Below are positions 1 to 12,700 of a DNA stretch of 64,000 nucleotides, in pieces. The notes beneath the pieces are model-generated. The model was not told the origin of the DNA, did not search any database, and saw nothing but the letters and a program-made list of their open reading frames with translations. The stretch is from positions 26,354,545-26,418,544 of the forward strand of contig NC_088790.1 in the NCBI RefSeq assembly GCF_949628265.1, read 5' to 3'. A program made the translations under genes and the position numbers. Numbering within the stretch: the first letter of the stretch is position 1; every line of letters starts with the position of its first letter. The stretch comes from Cloeon dipterum. Lineage: Eukaryota > Arthropoda > Insecta > Ephemeroptera > Baetidae.

Positions 1-1479
1 AATGAACCCTTGTTCGCGCGGCTGTGCCTGCCTGCAGATTATTGCACGCTGCTTCTGTTTGTTTTGGTTCACGCCGGCCGGCCTGCCAGCAATTATTGTT
101 CTGTTTGCGCGCAGAGGTGAAAGTTCGGCTCGATTCATCGTGTCTCTCCATTATGGGGAAGTGAAAAGTTGTTTTATGCGAGCGCCGTCTGCCCCTTTTG
201 ATATATAAGAGTCGTTTGTCTCGCACGCTTGCAAATGACTGAATTATATATTAGGAAAAGAGCAGGGTTCAAAATTCTGAACGGAAAAAAGACACTTTCA
301 ATTAGAGTCTGTATAAAAGTATCAGGAACGGATGAAAAAGAGCGACTGCGTCAACGTGCTTTCCAAATAAATAATGTCGATCTGTGCGAGCAGAAATCAA
401 AATGCTATTGAATTAAAATAATATGATTCAATTTTTTACATGCAAATAAATTGCAATTTAAATTTGGGACTCTGCATGTCACCCTGTTTGTTTTGATTAA
501 AATGTTTTGCAGCCATATATAATTTTGATTTGTTTTTTTCAGATCCAATCAGCGTAAATTAATTCATGTATGTAATGCAAAATATATCACAATTTTGTCA
601 AAACCTCGCTTCTTTACCACATTTTTTGTTTGCCCGTTTTAAAGCGGCAAACGCCAACAGACGCAACATAACTTTTGAATTGTTTTTTCCTCACATAAAC
701 CTGTAGGGGAAATTTAATTTTTGGAGAACGAAACACGAAATGATTCAGATAACAATTTGTCTCATTTCAAAGGCCTCATATTCATTTTTTCTAATGATGT
801 TGTACACATTTAGTGATAAAAGAACGCCCGAATTTTTATTCATCACATTTAAAAGCGTCTGAATAAACTGCTAAAACATTTCAAACCTGATTTGGAACTG
901 GCTTAATTAAATTAAAATTAAAAAAGCAGTAATGTTTCTGTTTGCAAATTATATTTATTTGAAAAAACATTACAAGTCCAGCAAACTCAGGCCGAATTTT
1001 CGGCTGGTGCTCGCTAAGCTGCAGCTACTTAACAAAAATAAAAGTGCAAAAATCAAGCTTTCCAAAGTTTATTTTTCGTCCAATGGAGTATTCGCTTTTA
1101 AAAATTGACGTGTTTTCAACGAAAATCAGCACTTTTATCCTCGTACCAGCATGCAATTAAAAAAAACTTGTACAGCAAGCACCATCATATTTCAGTTCTT
1201 TTTCAATAGTCAGTGGATATTTTTACAATATCAGAAAATCTGCTGATTCCAGTGGTGAAAATTCTATCCTAGTTTGAAAAAGGATATTAAATAGCTACAT
1301 ATTATGAATATATTATTCATTAACCAGTTTTAAAATACTTTAACACTTGGACTAGTTTGACCCACAAAGGCATGAGCTTTGCATTCAGTTTGGTTTCTAA
1401 TGTTCACAAAAGAATTGACTTAAGGAAAAATACAAACATCTGTATTTGGAAACGTTTTAAAAGAGTTAGAAAGGAGGAA

Positions 1480-1846
1480 TTTTCAAGGTTCGCATAAAAA
1501 CCCGCATTTTTCCTGCTGAAAATACAGTTTTTTCAAGTTTTTGCGTAATTTTTCCGAAACACATGCACTTTAAATGAAGATCAAAAATTCTAATGATGGA
1601 AAACCAAAAAAGGGATTTTTACAAAATTAGTATATAAGCCACTGGTTTCACCAAATGACCAGAAGTTCTTACACTAATCGTGATTTTTCAAAATTTATTA
1701 CTTTTGGCGTGGAATGCAATCTTTTCGGGGTTAAATTCTAAAAACTGCGGAAAACCCCAAAACTGGTCGTTTTTTCTAGCCGGTTGTTTGCCCAAAAAAA
1801 CTAGAGTTGCATTTTTACGCATTGCAAAGTTGGCGAATCCTGGTAA
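1480..1846. repeat. R7 inverted-end repeat, copy 1
   Basis: The element starts with AGGTTCGCA and ends with TGGCGAATCCT, which are imperfect inverted ends. Its interior matches, in the opposite orientation, the copy at 59845-60213: GGGGTTAAATTC here against GAATTAAACCCC there, and TTTTTCCGAAACACAT against ATGTGTTTCGGAAAAA. It has no coding frame and is probably a non-autonomous DNA transposon. Confidence 0.55.
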
Positions 1847-2560
1847 TTTTCCTTGAAAACCATCCAAATTTTACCGATTCTTGGTTTTCTTCGCTAATTA
1901 ATTAGCCCGATTGATTTGTCTCTTCTCATCGATGTGTCACGCCCCCGCTTCGTCACCTTCGTCGCCACCGCCGCCGGTACGAGGGCATGTTTTCTGAATG
2001 CCTAATAAACACACACAGAGAGCCCTCGAATTCAATTTACAACCCGCACGCCGGGGTATAATTAGCTGATTACATTTGCACGCTGGATGTATTCGCTCTG
2101 GTTTGCATGTGCTCACGTCGTTACGGCACCGACAGGCAAATTATTATCCTTGCTCGCGCGGTATATGCATTATGAACGCAGGAATTGTAATTAGAGATAC
2201 TGCGAGCGCGCGCGGATGCAGGCGGAGAGCTACGCTGATGTGGATGTGTGTGTTATTACGCGCTGGAGAGACGGTGCGCTTTGTCATGGAAAACGTATTT
2301 TTCGCTTAATCAGCTTACACAGCCCTAATGAACGCGCCGAGCAGCTCGCTCAGGATATCGAATTCCAATTGAAATTAATATAAAGGCCTTTCGATGTAAT
2401 TAATTCCTGCGAGATATTTGTTGCTTTATGAGTAATTTTACCTCTGACAAGTCAGGTAAAATGTTTCGAATGATTTTAATGACGCGATTCGGATTCACGT
2501 TTCAAGAGAGCAAAATAATACAGTTTCCTGATTTTAAAACTGGTCAAAAACCAACAGAAT

Positions 2561-2971
2561 TCACTAGTTGTGTAAGCCCTTAGTGTGAAACCGCCAACAG
2601 ATGGCGCCACCGTATACTTTCGTAATACATTTAATTTTAAGGCACTTCCGATGCGATTTCAGACTCAATCTAGCTACTGTGCATTCTTCACTTAATATAC
2701 TTTCTTTTGACGTGCTGAAAACCAAAATCAGTCCAGCCATTCACTGTGGAAACGTTGGAAAAAATTTTATATTTCAAAAAATAGTTTTTCATGATTCTAC
2801 GGCGATTGGCCAAACCGATTTTTGTTTTCAGCACGTCAAAAGAAAACAAATTAAGTGAAGAATGCATAGTGGCAGGATTGAGTGTGAAATCGCAGCGGAA
2901 GTGCCTTACAATTAAATTTATTACGAGAGTTTACGGTGGCGCCATCTGTTGGTAACTTCAAACAACTGGTG
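2561..2971. repeat. R1 palindromic MITE, copy 1 (complete)
   Basis: Near-perfect long palindrome of about 410 bp. The left arm carries CCGCCAACAGATGGCGCCAC and the right arm its complement GTGGCGCCATCTGTTGG, with CACTAGTTG and CAACTGGTG at the outer ends. The arms continue inward through GACGTGCTGAAAACCAAAAT and its complement to a short loop around 2765-2790. There is no open frame of note. This structure is typical of a foldback MITE. Confidence 0.8.
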
Positions 2972-3730
2972 TATTTGCTAAAATCAAGAACGAAATCACG
3001 ACTCATCTGTTAAATTTTTATTTTCATTTGAACCTGACAATATTATCGCTATAAAATATTTTAAAAAAAATTAAATAAGTTGTTCTGATCCTAAAGATTT
3101 ATGTTTTGCACCCATCAGAGATAAAAAATTTAGAAAAAACTTATATTTGAAGAAAGACTAGAAAAGAAATGAAAAGAATGCTTATGTTTAAATTCATTTT
3201 TCGTTCCAAAATGTATTTTTACTGTCTTAGAAATTAAAAATACCACTTTTTTAGCTCTGAAATCGAATAAATTAGCCAAAAACTGACTGAAAACGGTATT
3301 ACAGTTATATTAGGTTCAAAAGTATCGATTTTCGAGTCCAATTCCGGGCAAAAACAAAACTGGTCTAAATTCGCTTCTAACTTAAATAGGTTCAGCAGTT
3401 GTTGGAATTAAGAAACGACAAAATTGTAATACGAACCGTGTTGTGTTTAACACACCAAATAATATTGGCAGAATAATTCGAAAGCGGACTGAGAATTGCC
3501 TTGAAATTTAAAACTAAAAGGGACGCCATCATTCTTCAAACATCAAAGATTCTCGCAAACAGTCTGTTAATATTAATAGACCAAAAGAAAAACAATTTTT
3601 CCTCTCTAAAACATGGTATCAACTTAAAATAAATTTCCCCGACAAAATGAAACCCTCTTTTTGAAGTTGGGGGTTAGATCAGCGCGCGCATTTGATCTCT
3701 TTAGGCGGAAAGAGCGGCGCGCCGTAAAAG

Positions 3731-3766
3731 GGATTAGCGCGGGCGGCATTTCGCAGGACCTAATCC
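3731..3766. promoter_or_regulatory. Inverted pair of TAATCC homeodomain sites
   Basis: GGATTA at 3731-3736 and TAATCC at 3761-3766 face each other inside a GC-rich island that is free of repeats. TAATCC is the known core site of Otx/Bicoid-type (K50) homeodomain proteins. The pairing is seen; any regulatory role is inferred. Confidence 0.2.
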
Positions 3767-6700
3767 TCTTCGTCGGGTGCTCAAAAATGCAAAAAGCCGC
3801 ATTTTATCCGCGTGGAAACGAGAATTGATGGGGAAAAGCCCGCAGAGAGAGGAGGCGTAAAAAAGCCAAAGTGCGGAGGAATATTCGGGCGCTAATTAAC
3901 TTATCCGAGAGCTGTGTGCGTTGCGACACGACGACGACGACGCAAAATCTCTCGGGAGCGCAGACGAACGAACACTGAATAAAGGTGCAAAAAGATTCCT
4001 TTGTGAGCGCGCGCAGAGAGAAAATTTCATTTAGGAATCATGTCGCAACAGATGAGAAATTTATCCGCTTTTAATGTGATTTCAAAGCCCAAAAGACCAG
4101 AAACGAGCTACCTTGAACTTTGAAATGAAAAAGAGCAGCCATTCATATGCCATTTCCGTTTATATTCTTTTCCGCGGCAATAAATTCAGCCCTTAAGAGT
4201 AATTTTTGTCCGAAAGACTAAATTTATGGCATCTTGAATCTGTGTTTCGCGTTTTTGCCGCTTCGCGGGACGTTATCTACTATTCGGGGAAGAAAAATTG
4301 CACCTCGAGGACATAAAGAGTTTTTACGGTATTATTATGGTGGCGCGCAAGGGGCATCAAAAGACGACAAAAGGCACGATGGACAAAAACTCATTTTATC
4401 AGCACGCACGCAGGCTTCTTCTTCCGGAAGACGAAATTTCCTCTTTCTCTGAATATTTGGAACTGGAGACGCTTTGAAGAAGTAAAAGGATCAGGTGCAG
4501 CTCCAAATTTACGACGTGGGTCTTAACTGTTATTGTGTATTTCCCAAGAAGTCCGACATGGGCATCGTAAAAATGAGAGAGCATTCGGGATTCAGTGAGC
4601 GTTGATGTCAAAACACTTTTCTGCTGCTCCATGCCAACCCTAGAGGCCAATTTATTTTTTTAGTATTTGTTCAAGAAAGAAAAGGCAGTTTTTATATTCA
4701 ATTACAAGCTGAAATGTAAAATGCTTTAGACCGTCGACTTTTTTCTGAGCTTCTAAACCTCACGGAAACATCATATTACAATTGTAAAAACAACATGTAA
4801 AAATTGCCTAACACTGTCTAAATTGTAATAAAGAGAAAATTTTGGTCTTTTTGTGTGAAAATTTTTCCCAAGTCCACGTGGAAATTTCGTCTTAAAATAA
4901 TTTCTATTTATTTCTGGTTCGAAACATTTTTTTTTCGATTTATTGACACTTTGATTTTAATTATTTGGGATGAGTTAATGAAGTATTTAAAAAAATCAGT
5001 ATTAATAAATTAAAAATGGCTTATGGCCATGATAAAAATTCACAACATGTTCAAAACAAAACAAATAATGCTGCTGGAACCATAAAATCATAATCTCCAC
5101 TCTAAATTGAAGTCTGTTAAACCATTAATGATATTGGAAAGTTTCTTCCTATCTTTGTTTGAATATTTTTTCTATTTTTCCTGAAAATGACAAAAATCCG
5201 TTTTCGCACAAATAAATGTTGAGTTTTAACTGCAAATCCATGATTTTATTCCACTGGTGTTCGTGAAACATTTTCACTGAATTTTTCATTTCCGTCATTT
5301 CAATTCAGAGCAGCCGTTGACATGTTCAAACACGTTTTATGCAAGTGCTGGTTTGCCGTCGCAGTCAGCAGATGATCAAATAAATTATCATTCTGGCCGC
5401 GTGCACACCACACGCCCCCGCGGCGCAGCGTTATGCAAATTTACGACTGCAAATCCAATCCACGCACGGGAAATTATTATTGCTGCGGTTGTTATGTGTG
5501 CTGAAAACGTAATGCGCCGAGAACACGTGTATGTTCGCATGTTGTGAGTTGTGAGTTGCCAAAGTGGTATACAAAACAAGCTGCCTCTGGAGAATGAGTA
5601 TATAACCTGCTTTAGAATCGGATATATTTTTTTCTGACTCGCACAAATGGAAAGCATTCAGCCGAAAATTGGAAAGCTGGAACCAAACAAATTGATTTTG
5701 GTCTTTTAAAAACTCTTGTAAATAAAGGAACAAAATTCATGAGCAGAAATCAATAGATTTTGCGTAGCTTTTTTCAAATCGTGTGTGCATTTTAGATTTG
5801 GTAAATTTAGTCAGTTTTAAACACCGAGCGCCAGGTTGCGATCTGTGTTGGTTCCCGCCGGTCAGAAGTCAATATGGCGTCGAAATAATGGATGCCAATC
5901 AGGAGACAGTCCAGCGGCCAATAAGAAGCGTCGAAAAAGAGGCGTGCCAACCTAATGATTTCATTCCCGCGTATTTTGTTACGTTTCCATTAGCCTGATG
6001 TGCCATCTAACGGTCGATTCGCCGATTACCGGGCTAATCAGCTGTTAGTAAAGAAATAACAATAGAAATATTCATTGTGCTGAAGGTGTTTTCACGGTAA
6101 ATTAATTTATTAGACCTTTTCCAAGCGAATTTCATTTTAAATTTTGTAACTTTCCCGCCGTAATCTACCAAACGCAATCTCTGCGCGGTTTTAAAATGTT
6201 TTCTGTGTGATTTCGTTGCCAAAAATGTCACAATAACATTGGAAGTAATTCTTTTACATGGTTTGAAACAACTGGAAATGGGCTTTAAGGTCAAATTCAG
6301 TTGGTTTCAATGTTGAATTCGGAATATTTTAGATGGATTTCTCATGATATTAAACTGTTAACTACGCTCTTTTTAGAGTTGAGCAAGTGACATGGCTCAA
6401 TATAATAAAAAATGTGTTTATAAGGAGTATTTTCTTTTTAAATAATCATTGAAGCTCAAATATATTTGTCAGACTCTGTGGCTGACCATAGTAAACCTTT
6501 TTAAAAGAATCCTACACGTGTTTATCTCGTAAAAACACTTCATTATTTTTGGTTATTATTTGTCTGGCTTTAAAGCGATTTAGATGGCACCAGGTATGAC
6601 TCACAAAGTCATAAAATTGTGGATTTGCTGTCTAAGAATAAATCAGACCTTCAGAGAAAAATTCAATCCTGGCATCGTGATAATAGTTAAAATAACGGAG

Positions 6701-8117
6701 AGAGCGTTTTTAAATGAAAAGCGCCATCATAAAAAAATAATAATAACGGCATGTCATGTGTGATTAATGATTTGCACGGGCGACTTGTTTGATAAAGCCA
6801 AATGGAAATAACAAACAAACCTGTTGTTGTTGTTTTGATCAAACCGTCACAGTGTTAGTCTTTTTACAATTTTAAATTTGGCATTCGCATGAACAAAATT
6901 TTGATAGGAAAATTATAGGTTGATTATGCTTTATGAAATTCTGAACTTGGAAAATTTCTCCATCCAACCATAAATTTCCTGTTTACAACATTAAAAATTC
7001 AAAACATTATTTAAATACAGGTCTGGGAGGAATCAACTTGTTCTCAAAGTAAATTTGCTGTAGAAAAACATGTTGTTTTGGTATCCCAATATACCTTTCT
7101 GGCAAAAGCAAACAATGCAAAGAGGAAAACCACTTCTTCTCCTTTCATTTCGTTTTTCAATTAACATTGACGCACCGGGCGGGCTTTAATTAACATTGTT
7201 TGTTGAAGGCTTGTGGAGAGAAAGCGAGCACTAATTACCCTTTCGCAGGTAAACAAATGCTGCGAATTAGCGGCGTGGCAGCAGCGGCAATTTGTCCGTT
7301 GGAAACTGGAAATGAGCTTGATTGCCCTACTCTGCTGCGATGCCGCGAACTCAATTTGCATACTGTGCTTTGCTCGGACAGCCCGGCGGAATCGCAGCTT
7401 TTCAGCTGCAGGCCGCGAGATAAATTCAAATTATGATTATTTTTATCTCGGCACTCACTCGAACGCAGGCGGGCGAAAAGACCATAAATTTGCAGCAAAG
7501 CCGCGCGGTGTCGGTGGTGGAGAAAGAAAAGCTTTATAATCGGCTGGCGGACGGTTTGAAATGTGTTTCTCGGCGGGAACAAGTCCATATTCGCCCGGCC
7601 TTTTATCGCCCTTTCCGCCTCCTCTGTTTTATCGCGGGCCGAACAGAAAAAGCGAGAGTTCAATATTGTTGGTGCCCACCGTGGAGCTGAAAAACGCTCT
7701 CGTTTACAGCTTCCCGCAGAGTCGATGGGGGAATTATTTCATCTTTCCTCTCTCAGAAAGCCACTGCCACTTTTTACGCGCACAATTCACCCTTTTGCCC
7801 GCGAACCGCAATTTATTTTACATTGTTCGCTTTTTCAGTGGATTTTTCAGGCGTAAAATCGTTTTGCGGAATAAATTTAAAACAGGATGAAACTTTTATA
7901 TGTACGTCCTTAATTTTACAACTCAATCATGGACCTAATTTTTCATTTTATTTCTGTATGTTTTAGAATTTAATTTTATTAAGTATTAAATTTTAAAGTC
8001 TGGAAATTTTTCTCCCCTGGAATAGAGTTTTGGCTTCTACCTGATTTTAAGAACATGGAAATATTTCAATAGTGCAAATAAAAGAAAAAACCGTCTTAAT
8101 AAGAAGAATTTATACAA

Positions 8118-8447
8118 TTCACCAGTTGCATAAACCCTAAGTGTTCGAAGCCGCCAACAGATGGCGCCACCGTAGACTTTCGCTTTAAAGGCACTTCCGC
8201 TGCGATTTCAGACTCAATCTAGCTACTGTGCATTCTTCAATTAATTTGCTAATTTTTGACGTGCTGAAAACCAAAATCGGTTCAGCCAATCGCCGTAGAA
8301 TATGAAAAACTATTTTTTGAAATAAAAAAATCTTTACAAACGTTTCTACGGCGAATGGCTGAACCGATTTTGGTTTTCAGCACGTCAAAAATTAGCAAAT
8401 TAATTGAAGAATGCACAGTAGCTAGATTGAGTCTGAAATCGCAGCCT
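8118..8447. repeat. R1 palindromic MITE, copy 2 (right end lost)
   Basis: It starts TTCACCAGTTGCATAAACCC, then has the CGCCAACAGATGGCGCCACC block and the GACGTGCTGAAAACC arm. It folds around about 8310-8335 and breaks off after AATCGCAGC, before the right-hand GCGCCATCTGTTGG block. The palindrome is therefore truncated by roughly 80 bases on its right side. Confidence 0.75.
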
Positions 8448-9796
8448 TGAAACCACCTTTTGACAACGAAAACCTGCATTATTTGTTCATTTTATTTATT
8501 TTTAACAACATTTATTTGGCATCAAATGTCAGAACTTCCAATTTGATTTGCGCCAGTAATTTTTTGGTATTTGTAAATAAAATTCATGAAAGACCAAACA
8601 GAATGAGGTTTTTTGACGTGAACTTTGAGCAGTGTATCTTATTTTTTTGAATTTACCAAGCCACCTGCTGAATCGAGCAAAATATCGTCAGTCAAGTGCC
8701 CATTTTGCTCATGTAAAACCGTCTAAATCTGTCTAAATTGGCCAAAAACCTTTTATAAGGAGCCGTATTTTTCTTGAAATAGAAAAAACATCGTAAACTC
8801 TCAACCTTTCTCGTCAGGCTTTCGTATTGAAGGGAATATCTGTCAAACATTTTGTTGCCAGTCGCTAAGAAATCAATTTTTCTCTTCAAAAATCAAAGGA
8901 AATGAGGGGAATTGAATAGAGGAGAATGTAACAAATGCGAGCAAATTTAAGACATGTTGTTGGAAAAACAAAATCATATTGAATTTTTCTCTTGTCGATA
9001 AAGTGATATCTTATTCAAGAAATCCTATCCGATTTTACTAAAAATACAAATATTTGCGCTGTGAAAGTTAAAATCCCTGAAGATTCCTTATATTACTTCT
9101 TTCTCTGGCAATAACCCAGAGGAAAAAAGTTTCACCACAAGCTTTTGAAGTGGTTGAAATCAGTGGCGACTCGAAGCCGACTTTGTCTTGCCTCCCTCCT
9201 TTGAGACGGGTGCAAACAGAATTCCAAGAAGGCAAATATACTGACGCCCGGCCTGCTTGGAAATTTATCGCCGAGACCGGAAAAGCGTCACCGAGGAATT
9301 TTTAATAACGCTCCAATGGCGACGAGAGAGAAAGAGAGAAAGAATTATTCTCGTGCTCGCGCTGACGAGCACTGCTGCAAAGGGAAATATTTATTAAGAA
9401 GCCTCTGAAAGGATGAAAAATCGGTCTTTGATGTCGCTGCGCCAGCTTGCAAGTTTCATTTCGCGATTTGTTCGCAAAAATCCACTGAACCGAGCTGCTC
9501 AGAAAATTGAAATTCTCGGGTCAAAAAGCTGTGTGTGTGGGCGCCGGTTGTTTAGTTATGCAACGCGCTGTGCATCCTGGTCGAGCGGGTTGCAGCAATT
9601 TGATTACCAGGGGCCGTCCCCCCTGGAGATGCGCACTACAGGAGCAATAATTTATTTTTTCTCCGCTCCCGTTGCTGAACGCGCGCGTGACTGGAAAAAC
9701 AATTTTCCGCTTGAAATTTCCCGCCAGTAGTTGTTCTCTCGTTTCGCAAAACGACTCGGGATAAGCCTTTGGAGACTCGAACGGGATTTTGAAGCT

Positions 9797-12700
9797 ATGG
9801 CAGTGGATGCAGGTAAGCGGTTTTATTCCGCAGGGCAACCCTTCTAAACTTGCTCGTAAAATCTGATAAAATAATATATTAATATTTCACCAAGAGCCCA
9901 CGGCATGCCGTGAGGAAGGCGTACTGAACAGATTATAATTATTTTGGCTCATGTGGGAGTGGGAGCGAAGTTATTCTTGCATTAAGAGGCTGGATGAGGA
10001 ATTAATTCACCTATAACTAAGCCAAATCCTGTTTTCTGTGTTTTCTGATTTATTTAATATGATAAATAACTGGATTTTTTGGTAAGAAATCAGCAGCGGG
10101 GGCCAGATGTGCGATAAAATTGGTTCGCACTGCGCAGATCCAAGATGGCGTCTGAACGTGGGAAACAAAAAGCTCTCTTTGGATTCCCGTACGAGTGTCA
10201 AGAGTTTGTTTTTACGATCCAAAAGACACAATTAGTACAATTAATGCAAATCATGTCACAATATTGACCAAAACTTGGTTCTTTACAGAGTTTTCACAGT
10301 TGGTTTTCAAGTTAATGGATTTTTTTTTTAAATCCATGAAAGTAATTACCAAAAAAGCTAATAGCTTTAGGGCAGGTGGTAGAAAGGAAGAGAAAAATAG
10401 GTTGCTGAGCTCTCGGAGAACAATCATACTTATTCTTTGCCAGCCGCCAGGCTGAATTAGCGAGCCAGCGTGAAAATGGAACTGATAAATGGCCAGTTCT
10501 GAAAAACTCGCGCAGAATGGTGGATTTAGCGTAGGAGGGAGATGCAATCTCGATCTCATTTGTTTTTATGCCACATTATTTACGCAGAAACCCCCTTAAA
10601 TCATTTTGATTTGAAAAGAGAAAAAATTTAAGCGAAAATAATAAGCAAAAAATCATGTTAGCAAGCTTCGGAATAGAGTTTCAAATATTAAATGAAATTT
10701 TAGGATTTTAAGAACCTTTGTTTTTAATTTCACAGCCTTTATTTTGCACAGTTAGACCTTATTTATTTTTCTCGCATATCTTGCAATTAGAAATAATTAA
10801 TTACGGATAATGCAGAAATTTTACGTTTTTTTACAGTAAGAATTATTCAAAGAGCATTTTCATTTGTTCAGGAATTCGATTTATTCTGTGATATCAAAAA
10901 AACATGATTCTCTTTTAGAGAAAAAAATAGTTTTATTTTATTAGACAGTTGAAACTTTTTGCGTTTAAAAATTTCATAGTTTTAAGCTGAAGAGAATCGT
11001 GGAAAATTAAGAACGTATTATCAATTCAAGTTAAAATACTTGTCATTGTTTTCGAGGGAGTGAGAAAAAAAATATAAAATGGCAATTATATACCAAATTC
11101 TTGTTCAGGAAAAGAAACTAAATCTCTCTTTGGTGGATGTGCCATTTTTTGCAGTGCAGTTGCAGAGAGCACTGCAAATCTTTGTTTTAAATAGAACGTG
11201 TACATCTATCATTTTAATAGTTTTTTTTATTCTTGGGTGCGAAAATGCAGCTTTAAAAGTTGGGAATTTTAAAAGGCTTTAATTTGACCTTTTTCTGTCA
11301 CTAACTCTCTTGGTATTTTTTAGGCTTTTTAATTCATACTTGACTTGAGACACCCTCAGTTGGAAACCTCAGAAATCCAGAAACGGTGCGCGATTCCAAT
11401 TCCACTAGAGCCAATTTCCTCGTCTGGATTTGCCCCTTTTTGCTCCAATTTCAATCAAGTTAATTCGAGTAATTTGCTTTTCATAATGCGAAAGCGGCTG
11501 TGTTTATTCGGCAGGAGTGCTTTCCTTGGAAATCGCGTTTCAAATTCGTCGCTGCTCTTTAGCAACCCCAAAGTGGCAACAACCGCGCCAATTTCCGCCC
11601 TCTGAACGAGAAGATCAAAGTGCGAGGCGCGCGCGCGGGGGCCTCGGTTTGCGGCTAATTTGCCGCTCGAGAAGGCGACGCAAAGTGCACCCGCGGCGCC
11701 GCGGCGAGAAGGGCTGCAAGGGTGTCACGCTGTCGTTAGCACCGAGCCAGTTTCCCGCCGCCCTGCTTTGCACCACCCGTCCGCCCGCCTGGTGCGACGA
11801 AATTCAATCGCCCTCGGGCGTCGTAATGTGTATGTTATTTGAATACGCGAATCGAGTGCCACTGCTGATGGTGTTTGCGAAAGAATAGAATTCAATTTGG
11901 ACCCGCCCTGAGAGTGAGTGTCGCGCGCGATGATGCGATCAGCGAGCGCTCCCATGCCCGCCGGACACTAATGGCAGGGCAGTGATTCAACATTTCGCTC
12001 TCGTTGCCATTCAGGACTGAATTCAAGCGAATTCTAGGATACGTTTTATTCGCTCCTGTGCTGTGGAAAATCGATAAAAAAGAGCCCTATGATATTGAAA
12101 GTTTTGGTTGTTCCAAAATCAGATTTTTGTTTCTTTGATTTTTAAAATAATTCAGCGCAGCCTGTTATTTTGTGATTTTAAATCAATGGAAATATCACGG
12201 GGATTTAAAAAATTGCTTCCTGGCTAATAAGACGTGTTATGAATATATAAGTGTGACATTTAATTAGAAAACCACTGGATTTTACGGTTGATTTTTCTTT
12301 TCTTAAATGCTAAAATATACTATCAATTAATTTCTTACTACCCTGGCTTTTTAATTTGTCTTCCAATATGCTGCAAAATTGTAAGTAAAAAATTATATTT
12401 TTAAATCAATAAACGTAATTAAAAGAGTCGTAAAATTTATCGACTTTTATTTGCCTTTTTTTAAAAAATTCTTGCAAGCCATCAAAACAGATGAGACACA
12501 AGTTTTTCGACTTTTTAATAATTTAAAATATTCAAGAGCATTTTCTTCGTTGAACAAGCTGCGTCTCTTCTTTTCAAATAATTATCATTTGAACATGCAG
12601 ATTGGACCCAATAATAGGTTAATTATATTAAAGAGTTTGTTTTAGTTAATATATTCACCGAAAAGAAACAACAATTGAAAACATGGTTTAAGAACAGAAA

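Larger units (their letters stand above)
1..9796. other. Spacer without convincing genes (5' part of window)
   Basis: I find no exon with good splice signals and protein-like sequence here. The stretch alternates AT-rich sequence with short GC-richer islands (about 1-240, 1920-2340, 3660-4030, 5310-5560, 7200-7860, 9160-9800). The islands are free of the repeats that fill the AT-rich parts, so they may be regulatory. Two R1 elements and one R7 element are listed separately. A TATATAAG string lies at 202-209 with nothing gene-like after it. The open frames in 7200-7890 overlap one another on both strands and look like chance. Confidence 0.5.

Noticed and set aside
7200..7890. Several overlapping frames of 78-142 codons on both strands
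   Set aside because: Mutually overlapping, without splice sites or protein-like features; explained by a GC-richer island with few stop codons.
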